Shown piece by piece: positions 7,415 through 15,458 of a stretch of DNA of 64,000 nucleotides. Numbering within the stretch: position 1 is the stretch's first letter; each line of letters begins with the position of its first letter. The translations under genes were made by a program, and so were the position numbers. This DNA is from Ardenticatenaceae bacterium (GTDB taxonomy: Bacteria > Chloroflexota > Anaerolineae > Promineifilales > Promineifilaceae). The stretch is from NCBI GenBank assembly GCA_020634375.1, contig JACKBX010000013.1:1-64000 (forward strand). Reading direction: 5' to 3'. The notes below the pieces were generated by a model. It was not told where the DNA came from. It worked only from the letters and a program-made list of their open reading frames with translations, and ran no database searches.

Positions 7415-10176
7415 GAGCGTTTCTTCCTCATACGCAGGATACTGATGACAAAAACGGACAAGACCAAGACGACAACCAAACCAATGCTTAGGATAAGGGC
7501 GCCTATCGAACTACTGAATAAGAAGCTGCCACCGGACGCATTGGCTAGTGCATCAACATATGGAGTGGGAGATGGCGTAGGGGTGATAGTAGAAACGGCC
7601 GTTTCCCCCACTCCACTCTGTGGCAAAGGCGTTGGCGTCCATGTGGGTAGTGGCGTCGGCAATTCCCCAGGCAAATCCAGCGTTTGCGCCGTATGCAGCA
7701 CGCCAAAACGTGCATCTGCATTGATCTGACTGGCGGCAATCGTCGCCACCGCCGGACTGCTGCCCGTCTCCAACTCCACCGTCTGCTCCGCCAAGACGCC
7801 ATTAAACAGCACATGTAATTGCGCCTGATTCACCGTAGCCGCCTGTGAAAACGCGCCGCCAGGAAGCAAGTCGCTCACATCCAGGCTGTCATTTTCACTC
7901 CAGCGCAAGCCATCCCAAACCCAATGCCCCAGGTTCAGATTATCCAAATACAACAAATGCAGGCGGTCTAACGGATCCAGCGCCAGCGCTGGTGCGCCGC
8001 TTTCGCCGGTAAAGTTGGCGACGGGCAGCGGCGCAGTCCAATCCTGCCCGCCATTTTCGGAATAACTGTGCCAGAGAACGGTGCGGTTATCACTAAACTT
8101 GGCCCACACCAGATGCACAACCCCCTGATCTGTCAGCGCGAGGTCATGCCAGGCTATCTCGCTGTCAACGGGTTCGGTGATGTCGCTCCATGTTGCACCG
8201 CCATCGGTCGAGCTGAAAAAGTACAGTTCGGTATCGCCCTGGGGCAAAAAGGAGCGGTGGCGAATGACGGCCAAGTAGATACGGCCGTCCCGACCCAAAA
8301 TCATGCGCGGTTTGCCGACCAATTCCCAGCCCAACGCCGTGCCATCCAACACCTTGATCGGCTCCGACCAAGTATTGCCCCGGTCGGTTGATTTGACCAG
8401 ATACACGCCGCGCTGCTCGTTAACGGGAATGGAAAAAACGATGTAAACCGCGCCGGTTTCGTCAACGGCGATCTGCGGCCATTCGCTGGATTCTTGAATA
8501 TCATGTACCTGGATGGGGTCTTGCCAATCTAGCGTAATGGCCGCCGAGGGGATTTGCACTTGACTAAAATAGAGGCTGCGTGATTCGGCATCTACCCAGG
8601 TTGCCATGAATCGCTGGAACTGTTTGTGCAGCACAAATGAGGCTTGTTGGATGTTGCCCTGCAGCGACTCGACCACGGACAACGGACGAGACCATTCTGT
8701 ACCATCAAACAGGCTGTATTGGATGGTTTGTTGGAGGGTATCTTGGTCTTCAACAGTCCAAAAAGCGTGTGTCAGGCCATCTTCTGTAGCAAAGACGGCG
8801 AGGGAGTCTTGTACGGCCGTACTCTTTACAATCTGTTCGGGAGCGCTCCACGCTGGCGGAGGAGCGAAACGCAATGACCAATCTTCACGATCACCCAACG
8901 GCCGTTGCCACACCCACACATCCTCAATATTCCGCGTCGCCCCACAGGTAATCAGAAATAGCTGATTCTCCCCTGTGACAAACTCCTGAATACAAGAAAA
9001 CGCCACTGCGCGGTACACATCCGGGTCTTCAAAATCAAAAATACTATCTTGCAATTCTGGCTCACTCCACGCCTCGCCATCCCATGCCTGCAAAAAGACC
9101 TGCGTGCGATCCACAGAAGCCAGCAGCACCTCCGTCATCAAAAAGAGCAAATCATTATGGCCCCAAAATAGGCGTATGGAATCGGGGCATTCTGTGGAAT
9201 TAATATCCAGCACCGTCATCACATCCGACCAGCTATCCCCATCATCCTGCGAAACCATGTGATAGATGGAGCAGGTGCGCGGCGTGTGCCCGCCCTGCCA
9301 CGCTAGATGCACTTCCCCGTCACGGGCCAGCACCGTAATTTTGCCCGGGCCGGGCGATTCCAACGCATCATCCAGTTGACGTTTGTCAATCAGTTCCGCC
9401 TCGCCCCAATCATCACCGCGATTGTGCGACCGCGCCAGATAGACCATTTCCACCAGCGGGTTATCCCACACAACGTACACTTGATTGTTCGCCGAAACCG
9501 CAATCTGCACATTGCTTTCTTCCTGACTAATCGAGCGCAAATAATTGGATTGGAAAAGCTGTACCGGCTCTGTCCAGGTATCGCCCAAATCATCAGAGGA
9601 ACGATAATACACGCCCGTTGGCGCATCATTAGATGCCGCCCGCTTGATGTATGTCAGGTGCAAACGGCCGTTCGAGTCAACGACCGTATCAAACCCTGTC
9701 ACCGAATCCGACAACGAAATAGCCAACAGCCAATTAGCTGCATCAACAGCCGTTGGAATACGCGAACGGCTAAAATGCAGCGTCGCGTCCTCATCCACCC
9801 AAAAAGCATAAAGACGATCATCGTCTGCGACCAATGTAGGCAGGTAGCCGGTAAAGGATTCAACACCATCCGTTTCGGAAAATGGCGGGTCGCTGAAGGG
9901 AACCAGCGCAGGCGAGGGTTCACTCCACACCCCATTGCGTTGCCGCGCATAGACATACCCCACAAACTTATCTACCCAAAACAGGTGCATACTCTCGGAT
10001 GGGTCTACCACCATAACAGGATTAACGGCCGTTCCCGATTGCGACAAATTATAGGGTGGCTCCCAATTACTACCAGAGCCAGATTGGGCACGCACCTGCC
10101 ACACCAACACAAGGAGTAACCCGACCAAACCCAGAGAGGCAACCAAGCCTCCTTTACTTTTTTTATGCCAGATCAT
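7411..10176 (-). CDS. Membrane-anchored BNR/Asp-box repeat protein (larger paralogue)
   Basis: A 921-residue protein. A signal peptide (LVASLGLVGLLLVLVWQVRAQS) is followed by two consecutive propeller-like regions rich in Asp-box motifs (SSDDLGDTWTEP, SQDDGDSWSDV, STDRGNTWSEP, SSTDGGATWSDI, SENGGQDWTAP). The linker LPTPLPTWTPTPLPQSG and a single C-terminal transmembrane helix with an RMRKKRS tail follow. It shares domain order and linker type with its downstream neighbour and probably arose by duplication. The predicted location is outside the cell, tethered to the membrane. The position within a polysaccharide locus suggests glycan binding or processing, but no activity can be assigned. Confidence 0.87.
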   Translation of the reverse strand: MIWHKKSKGGLVASLGLVGLLLVLVWQVRAQSGSGSNWEPPYNLSQSGTAVNPVMVVDPSESMHLFWVDKFVGYVYARQRNGVWSEPSPALVPFSDPPFSETDGVESFTGYLPTLVADDDRLYAFWVDEDATLHFSRSRIPTAVDAANWLLAISLSDSVTGFDTVVDSNGRLHLTYIKRAASNDAPTGVYYRSSDDLGDTWTEPVQLFQSNYLRSISQEESNVQIAVSANNQVYVVWDNPLVEMVYLARSHNRGDDWGEAELIDKRQLDDALESPGPGKITVLARDGEVHLAWQGGHTPRTCSIYHMVSQDDGDSWSDVMTVLDINSTECPDSIRLFWGHNDLLFLMTEVLLASVDRTQVFLQAWDGEAWSEPELQDSIFDFEDPDVYRAVAFSCIQEFVTGENQLFLITCGATRNIEDVWVWQRPLGDREDWSLRFAPPPAWSAPEQIVKSTAVQDSLAVFATEDGLTHAFWTVEDQDTLQQTIQYSLFDGTEWSRPLSVVESLQGNIQQASFVLHKQFQRFMATWVDAESRSLYFSQVQIPSAAITLDWQDPIQVHDIQESSEWPQIAVDETGAVYIVFSIPVNEQRGVYLVKSTDRGNTWSEPIKVLDGTALGWELVGKPRMILGRDGRIYLAVIRHRSFLPQGDTELYFFSSTDGGATWSDITEPVDSEIAWHDLALTDQGVVHLVWAKFSDNRTVLWHSYSENGGQDWTAPLPVANFTGESGAPALALDPLDRLHLLYLDNLNLGHWVWDGLRWSENDSLDVSDLLPGGAFSQAATVNQAQLHVLFNGVLAEQTVELETGSSPAVATIAASQINADARFGVLHTAQTLDLPGELPTPLPTWTPTPLPQSGVGETAVSTITPTPSPTPYVDALANASGGSFLFSSSIGALILSIGLVVVLVLSVFVISILRMRKKRS

Positions 10177-10369
10177 AGTGCATCTTAACCCAAAGATTTG
10201 TCAAATCCCGTACAGGCGATTGTTTCCATACAATTAAAAGCCAACGCAACTATCCCATAGGGCAAGCGCGTTGGCAATCCCATACCATCTACTTTTAATC
10301 ATTATGGTAATAATATCTTACGATTGCGCTTTCCCTTAAAAACGCAGGTTCTTCAATGTTCAGATTTTG
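10177..10369. other. Intergenic region with nested inverted repeats
   Basis: The arms ATTAAAAG (10233-10240) and CTTTTAAT (10292-10299) enclose GCCAACGC (10240-10247) and GCGTTGGC (10268-10275), with a small CTATCCCATAG palindrome between them. It lies upstream of the two BNR-repeat genes and could be a regulatory or mobile-derived element. No ORF is seen here. Confidence 0.5.
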
Positions 10370-10434
10370 CCGTGAAACGTAAAGCGTGAAACGTGAAAAG
10401 AAATTCATCACGTTTCACGCCTCACGCTTCACGG
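10370..10434. repeat. GTGAAAC-type heptamer hairpin overlapping a stop codon
   Basis: The left part (10370-10396) and right part (10408-10434) form a long imperfect inverted repeat of GTGAAAC-like heptamers. The stop codon of the O-antigen-ligase-like gene (10429-10431) lies inside the right arm. Confidence 0.85.
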
Positions 10435-12030
10435 TTTCACAAGCAGCCCATACACCTGCTCTGCCCGCGATGCCAAATCGTCCCGCCCCTGCTGTCGCCA
10501 CCAGGAACGGTAATTCGCCAATTCTTGTGCAGCCTCTGGAATGGAACGCAGCATGTCGGCGGCAACGGCCGTCCTCCCCCCCCAAGCCAAACTATACCCC
10601 AACATCTTGCGAATACCGCGATGCGTGGGCCGGGCCTCATGCGCGGCCTGCAAATAGCGAGCCGCCTCCGCAAAATCCTGCTCATACAACGCCATCATAC
10701 CCAGGCGGTACTGCGCCGTTACATCACCCGCGTCCAAATCCAGCGCCTGCAAACTTTGCTGCCGCGCCTTCTCCAAATTTGCGGCGGGAATGTCGTAATC
10801 CCAACTGTTTGGCGGCCAACCCGCCAGTTGCCCTTGCGCCAGCGTCACCGCGCCCAAATTGGCAAACCAGCGTGCCCGCACCTCTTTTGAGGCGAACAAC
10901 ACGACCAACATCACCGCCAAAACGGGCAGCGCGTAACGGCGCACGGCCGTCCACCGACGATTCTCTTTGACAAGCAGATGGTGGGCGCTCAATCCCGCCA
11001 CCATCCCCGGAAAAGCAAACAAAAGCGGCGTGCCCAGGAAGCCGTACAAGGCATCGTCAATCAGGCCGTGCAGCAAAATGACCAGCAGCCCGCCCAACAA
11101 GGCGAAGCGCACGGCCGTTGCTTCCTCGCGCAGCAGCGCCAGCGCCCGCCACACACTACCGCCATAAATGACCAGCAGCGCCAACAGCGCCAGCGGCCCC
11201 TGCGTCAGCCACACATCCAAATACAAATTGTGCCCATAATTGAAAAAGAAAAAGGGGATGACGCGGATGTACTGCGAGTACAGCCCATTAAACGTGGCGA
11301 GGCCGCTGCCGGTAAAGGGGAAATCGGCGATCAACTGCCAGGTTTGGCGATACAGTTGCAGCCGTGTCACGGAGGAGGTCATGCTGTGCAAACTTTGCCA
11401 CATCACCCAGGCAAAGATGGCGAGGCTGACCGCGCCGCCGATGATGCCCACCAGCTTGACATGCAACGAAACGGCCGTCTCCCGCCCCATCGCCCGCAGC
11501 CAAAAAAAACAGCCCATCACAAACAAGGCGCTGACCAGCAGCGCTCCCCACGCACCCCTGGAACTGGTCAGCAGCAGGGCAAACAAGGTAACGGCAACGG
11601 CCGTCCCCGACAACACCGCCCCGCCCCACCGTTTTTGCCGCCAATTGCGCCAGAGAACGGCCGTGCCCATGGGCACAAACATCGCCATCAGCCCCGCCGC
11701 TTTATTGGGGTGCAGCGCCGGCCAGCCCAACGACGACAAAGCCGCGCCCACGCGCTTGCCCAACGCCGTCAGCAGCGCAAAATCAGCCGTCCAGGTTTGC
11801 CAATCCACCGTGAAGAGAAAATAGAATGCAATGAGCAGGGCAACGGCCGTACCCCCCGCCATCACCCCATCCAGCCGCCGCACAGACAGCGCAGCGAGCG
11901 CATAATATAGGAAGACCCCGCCCAACAAAATGCCAAACTTCGCCCAGGCCTGCCCATGATCATAAGCAACGGCCACCCCCACCCCGGCCGTCGCCATAAA
12001 CAGCCACAGCCAGTACGCCTCATCCTTCAT
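10429..12030 (-). CDS. O-antigen ligase/polymerase-like membrane protein with TPR tail
   Basis: A 533-residue protein with about ten to twelve transmembrane segments. A large external loop region contains SVTRLQLYRQTWQLIADFPFTGSG and PFFFFNYGHNLYLDVWL, the pattern of the Wzy_C (O-antigen ligase/polymerase) family, including the HNxYL-type histidine. The C-terminal 120 residues form TPR-like helices (VTAQYRLGMMALYEQDFAEAARYL). ATG 12030 overlaps the stop of the upstream sulfotransferase by 4 bp (ATGA) and is preferred over a longer in-frame extension that would overlap that gene heavily. The likely role is polymerisation or ligation of lipid-linked glycans at the outer face of the membrane. 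Confidence 0.85.
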   Translation of the reverse strand: MKDEAYWLWLFMATAGVGVAVAYDHGQAWAKFGILLGGVFLYYALAALSVRRLDGVMAGGTAVALLIAFYFLFTVDWQTWTADFALLTALGKRVGAALSSLGWPALHPNKAAGLMAMFVPMGTAVLWRNWRQKRWGGAVLSGTAVAVTLFALLLTSSRGAWGALLVSALFVMGCFFWLRAMGRETAVSLHVKLVGIIGGAVSLAIFAWVMWQSLHSMTSSVTRLQLYRQTWQLIADFPFTGSGLATFNGLYSQYIRVIPFFFFNYGHNLYLDVWLTQGPLALLALLVIYGGSVWRALALLREEATAVRFALLGGLLVILLHGLIDDALYGFLGTPLLFAFPGMVAGLSAHHLLVKENRRWTAVRRYALPVLAVMLVVLFASKEVRARWFANLGAVTLAQGQLAGWPPNSWDYDIPAANLEKARQQSLQALDLDAGDVTAQYRLGMMALYEQDFAEAARYLQAAHEARPTHRGIRKMLGYSLAWGGRTAVAADMLRSIPEAAQELANYRSWWRQQGRDDLASRAEQVYGLLVKP

Positions 12031-12049
12031 CCTTCCGCCTTCATCCTTA
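12020..12049. repeat. TTCATCC-type heptamer repeats at a gene junction
   Basis: Imperfect TTCATCC units in tandem span the ATGA overlap between the sulfotransferase and the O-antigen-ligase-like gene. They encode the KAEGG-type C-terminus of one and the MKDEA start of the other. A similar array follows 20691. Confidence 0.6.
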
Positions 12050-13244
12050 CTCGCAGCAACCCTTTCAGCCACGCCGCGCTCATCCCCGACCAGCCCGCCA
12101 TCTCCGGGTTGGGAATCCAGTACACGCGCCGCCCGCCCGCCGCAGCGCGGATGATGTGCCACGTCAACTGCCAGGTACGGCGCAATCGCGCCCATCGCCC
12201 CACGCCCAGCCAGCTTTCCTCGCCGGGATCGCCCAAATAAACGGTTGCGCCGGGCTGCTCGCCCTCGTGCGCAGCCCAAAAGCGCACGCCCTGCGCGGCA
12301 ATGGGTTCTAATTGGGCGGCATATTTGATGAACGGCCGTACATCAGGAAACGCCTCCCCCAACAGCGCAAACCGCCCCTCCAGCGCATACCCATACGCCG
12401 CAATGCGGTCGCCAAACAACGCCTCCGCCAGCCGGTTTTGCCCCTCGGTCAGCTCATGACGCCACGCCTCGGCGCGACTCTTGTCCACCGGCTTGCTCAC
12501 CTTGTCCTTCCAGGGCGCGTTGCGGCTGTTAATGCGCTTGCCCGTTTTCGATGTGTCCAGCATTTCCGGTTCAAATTCTTCGCCCAAAAATGCGCACAGC
12601 GCCGTCAGCGTCCCCTCGGCATCGGCCACCAAATCCTCATAATGCAGGGTGTAGGCATTGGCATCCGTCTCAAAAAAGGCGGCGCTGTTCTCGTCCAAAC
12701 GGCGCAAAAAGAGCAGCGCCTCAGTCACGGTTTGCACGCCCCAGGGCACTTTGGTCAATGACAAAGCCACATCACGCGGGTCGCGCACAATGCGCACAAT
12801 CGGCGAATCGGGGAAATAGGCGCGGATGTCGGCCACGTATTCTAAATGGTCGGGGGTTTTTTCTATCCAGCGCCGTTTGCCCAGCCGCTGCATATGCTGC
12901 TCGGTGACGGCTCCTAAAATGTGGCGGATTTGTGGGGGTTTTTCGGCGAGGTATTGGGTGATGGACGGCCGTTCCAACTGGTACTTGTTCAGCAAAAACT
13001 TCTTCTCGCTGCCCAGCGAACTCGTATGCTCAATGGCGGCGATAAAATCCACCGCCCTGTCGGGCCAACTTGCGGCGGCAACCAATGCCTGCGCGTCAAT
13101 CTGTGCCAGCCTGCGGAAAAAGTGCGTCTCCGGGCCGCAGCTCATGCCGCTGTGCGCGTCCAGCATCGCCGCCAACAGCGTCGTGCCGGAACGCGGTGCG
13201 CCCACGATGAAAACCGGCTCCCGCATTACGGTCTGATTCCTCAC
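12027..13244 (-). CDS. Sulfotransferase family protein
   Basis: A 405-residue protein. VFIVGAPRSGTTLLAAMLDAH near the N-terminus is the PAPS phosphosulfate-binding loop of Sulfotransfer_3-type enzymes. PIVRIVRDPRDVALSL around residue 135 is the 3'-phosphate-binding segment, and LHYEDLVADAEGTLTALCAFLGEEF follows. The C-terminal 120 residues are an extension with no recognised domain. The start is GTG 13244, overlapping the upstream ABC ATPase stop (GTGA). ATG 13226, six codons in, is a possible alternative. With 1471-2202 this gives two sulfotransferases in the locus, which supports sulfation of the exported glycan. Confidence 0.85.
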   Translation of the reverse strand: MRNQTVMREPVFIVGAPRSGTTLLAAMLDAHSGMSCGPETHFFRRLAQIDAQALVAAASWPDRAVDFIAAIEHTSSLGSEKKFLLNKYQLERPSITQYLAEKPPQIRHILGAVTEQHMQRLGKRRWIEKTPDHLEYVADIRAYFPDSPIVRIVRDPRDVALSLTKVPWGVQTVTEALLFLRRLDENSAAFFETDANAYTLHYEDLVADAEGTLTALCAFLGEEFEPEMLDTSKTGKRINSRNAPWKDKVSKPVDKSRAEAWRHELTEGQNRLAEALFGDRIAAYGYALEGRFALLGEAFPDVRPFIKYAAQLEPIAAQGVRFWAAHEGEQPGATVYLGDPGEESWLGVGRWARLRRTWQLTWHIIRAAAGGRRVYWIPNPEMAGWSGMSAAWLKGLLRVRMKAEG

Positions 13245-14479
13245 AGTGTGGGTAGGTTGGTGGGAACGGCCGTGCCCATCTCCCAGCCATGCGGCAAATA
13301 CGCTGTCCCATTAATCAAATGCCCCCCGCGCACCTTCAAATGCCCAATCCGATTCACACGATCATAAAACGTGTACCCATCATCATGGAAAATCACCGCA
13401 TCCAGCGTAAAAATGTTCGGCAGCAAATTCAGGTGCGGAATCATCAAATCCACATACCCTTTGCCCTCAAGCATCCCCAACTGCACCCCGTCCACATCCG
13501 TGCGGATACCCGTCACCTGATGGCTGTTCAAAATGTGCATCGTCACATTAAACACCGGATTCTTCACCGGCTTTTCCGCCTCATAATGAAAACGCAGGAT
13601 AGCCGGTTCGCCCACTTCAAAGGACTCTTGCGCCACGCCTTGTTCATTCAAAACGTCCAATCCCGCAATGCGAATCTCGCCCGTGCCCGCCCGCAGCACA
13701 TCCACCAACGATTCATCGCCGTCAACCAGCGAAGCCCGATAAGCGTCAATCGCCTCTTCCGTATCGCCTTCATAAATAACCTGCCCCTTCTCAAAGGTCA
13801 CAGCCCGCGTACAAACATGGCTGATCGTGTGCAAATTATGCGACACCAAAATAATGGCGACCCCCATCTCCTTCAAATCTTGGATGCGCACCTGGCATTT
13901 TGTGCGGAACGCCAAATCGCCCACCGCCAGCACTTCATCCACCAGCAGCACATCCGGCTCCAAATGCGCCGCCACCGAAAAGCCCAAGCGCACCGTCATG
14001 CCGGAGCTATAGCTTTGCACCGGCATATCAATAAACTCTTCAATGCCCGAAAAAGCTACAATCTCGTCAAAACGGCGGTCAATCTCATTTTTGGCAATGC
14101 CCAGCACCGACGCATTGACATACACATTCTCGCGCCCCGTCAACACCGGATTGAAGCCTGCGCCCAACGCAATCAGCGCCTGCATCCGACCCCGCGCCGT
14201 AATCCGCCCCAGGTCTGGCTTGATCAGGCCGTTGAGCATTCGCAGCAGGGTGGTTTTGCCCGCGCCATTATGCCCAATCAGCCCCAACGTCTCGCCGCGC
14301 TTCACTTCCAGCGACACATCGCGCACCGCCCAAAACTCATCTTTGCGCAGCGCATCACGCGCCCCGCCGCGCCCCGCCAATTCCGACGCAACATCTTTCA
14401 CGCCATACCACAACGAGCGCTTCAGGTCGCGTGTAAATTTTTTGCTAACATGTTCAACGGTAACTAAAGTATCGCTCAT
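13241..14479 (-). CDS. Polysaccharide ABC exporter ATPase with Wzt-like C-terminal domain
   Basis: A 412-residue protein. The nucleotide-binding domain (about residues 1-255) has Walker A LIGHNGAGKTTL, signature YSSGMTVRLGFS and Walker B DVLLVDEVLAVGD. The rest (about 265-400) is an all-beta Wzt/TagH-type domain of the kind that recognises the glycan or its cap. By family knowledge it pairs with a Wzm-type permease to export undecaprenyl-linked polysaccharide. The stop of the permease gene and the ATG of this gene share a base (TGATG), indicating one transcript and coupled translation. I rate it as the exporter ATPase for this locus. Confidence 0.92.
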   Translation of the reverse strand: MSDTLVTVEHVSKKFTRDLKRSLWYGVKDVASELAGRGGARDALRKDEFWAVRDVSLEVKRGETLGLIGHNGAGKTTLLRMLNGLIKPDLGRITARGRMQALIALGAGFNPVLTGRENVYVNASVLGIAKNEIDRRFDEIVAFSGIEEFIDMPVQSYSSGMTVRLGFSVAAHLEPDVLLVDEVLAVGDLAFRTKCQVRIQDLKEMGVAIILVSHNLHTISHVCTRAVTFEKGQVIYEGDTEEAIDAYRASLVDGDESLVDVLRAGTGEIRIAGLDVLNEQGVAQESFEVGEPAILRFHYEAEKPVKNPVFNVTMHILNSHQVTGIRTDVDGVQLGMLEGKGYVDLMIPHLNLLPNIFTLDAVIFHDDGYTFYDRVNRIGHLKVRGGHLINGTAYLPHGWEMGTAVPTNLPTL

Positions 14480-15339
14480 CAGGCACTCATCCGTTCAATG
14501 ATGATGGGTAACGCCACGCGGTAAATCACCCAGGCAACTAAGGTCAGGAGTATCGTCAGCACGCTCACGACGGCAAAGGGCACAATGTTTTCCACGATTC
14601 CTTGAGTCAACAAATCGCGGGCAGCAATCAGCAGCGGGCTAACCGGGTTAACAATGGCAATCAGCGAAAAGGGGAAACTCTGTGGCGGCGTGTACACCAC
14701 CGGCGTCACAAAGAAGGCCAGACTAACAATAATGGGCAGCGAAGTCGCCACATCGGTGTACAACATGCCAATGGGCGTGAGCAGCAAGCCCAGGCCAATA
14801 CCCAACATCATCAGCATCAAAATGGCGATGGGAGCCAGCAGCAAACCCCAACTCAGCGGCACGCCAAAGATGACGAAGATCACGGCGATGACGATGAGCT
14901 TGATGCCCAAGTTGAACAAGACCAGGTACACGGCCGAGACAATCAACGCCTCTCGCGGAAAGTTAATCTTTACCAACAGGGACTTTGCGGCCGTTACCGA
15001 TTTTAGCGGCGCATTCAGGCTTTCTGTGAACAACTGCCAAAGAATATTGCCAACCAGCACATAAACCGGATACGAAATCGGCGTTTCGCCAAAGTCCACC
15101 ACGCGGCGAGACTGCAACACAATGAAGATGATGCTGGTGACGATGGGCGGCACAAAGGCCCACAACACCCCCAAAAGGCTCTGGCGGTACTGTGCCGAAA
15201 CATCGCGCACAAAAAGCCGCCAGGACAACTCCCGCGAAGCCCATACATCACGAACCATCGCCCGCAGCAACAAGCCCGGCGAGCGCATTTGTGAGTCGGG
15301 CGTATATACTGTTTCCAGCAATTCTGCCGTGTCTGTCAT
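14479..15339 (-). CDS. Polysaccharide ABC exporter permease (Wzm/TagG-like)
   Basis: A 286-residue protein with six hydrophobic helices. It has the amphipathic N-terminal segment of ABC-2 polysaccharide permeases (ELSWRLFVRDVSAQYRQSLLGVLWAFVPP), including the conserved RDVSAQYRQSLLG-type motif. It forms the membrane channel with the Wzt-like ATPase encoded immediately downstream. The start ATG 15339 leaves a 119-bp upstream gap filled by a heptamer hairpin. The predicted substrate is a lipid-linked polysaccharide; its structure cannot be read from the sequence. Confidence 0.9.
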   Translation of the reverse strand: MTDTAELLETVYTPDSQMRSPGLLLRAMVRDVWASRELSWRLFVRDVSAQYRQSLLGVLWAFVPPIVTSIIFIVLQSRRVVDFGETPISYPVYVLVGNILWQLFTESLNAPLKSVTAAKSLLVKINFPREALIVSAVYLVLFNLGIKLIVIAVIFVIFGVPLSWGLLLAPIAILMLMMLGIGLGLLLTPIGMLYTDVATSLPIIVSLAFFVTPVVYTPPQSFPFSLIAIVNPVSPLLIAARDLLTQGIVENIVPFAVVSVLTILLTLVAWVIYRVALPIIIERMSA

Positions 15340-15380
15340 AGTCTACCCTTTACAAGTTTTTCGGATTTGGCAAGGTTTGA

Positions 15381-15450
15381 TATGAAACGTGAAGCGTGAA
15401 ACGTGATGAACTTTTTTCACGTTTTACGTTTCACGTTTCACGTTTCACGA
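15381..15450. repeat. GTGAAAC-type heptamer hairpin
   Basis: The left arm starts TGAAACGTGAAGCGTGAAAC at 15383. The right arm, from 15417, carries four successive CGTTTCA/CGTTTTA heptamers ending near 15447. It lies between the permease gene and the radical SAM gene, whose TAA stop follows 10 bp later. Confidence 0.9.
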
Positions 15451-15458
15451 TATGATCG

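Noticed and set aside
13289..14467. 392-residue plus-strand ORF opposite the Wzt-like ATPase
   Set aside because: The minus-strand frame has full Walker A, signature and Walker B motifs; the antisense frame is low-complexity (His/Arg/Gln-rich).
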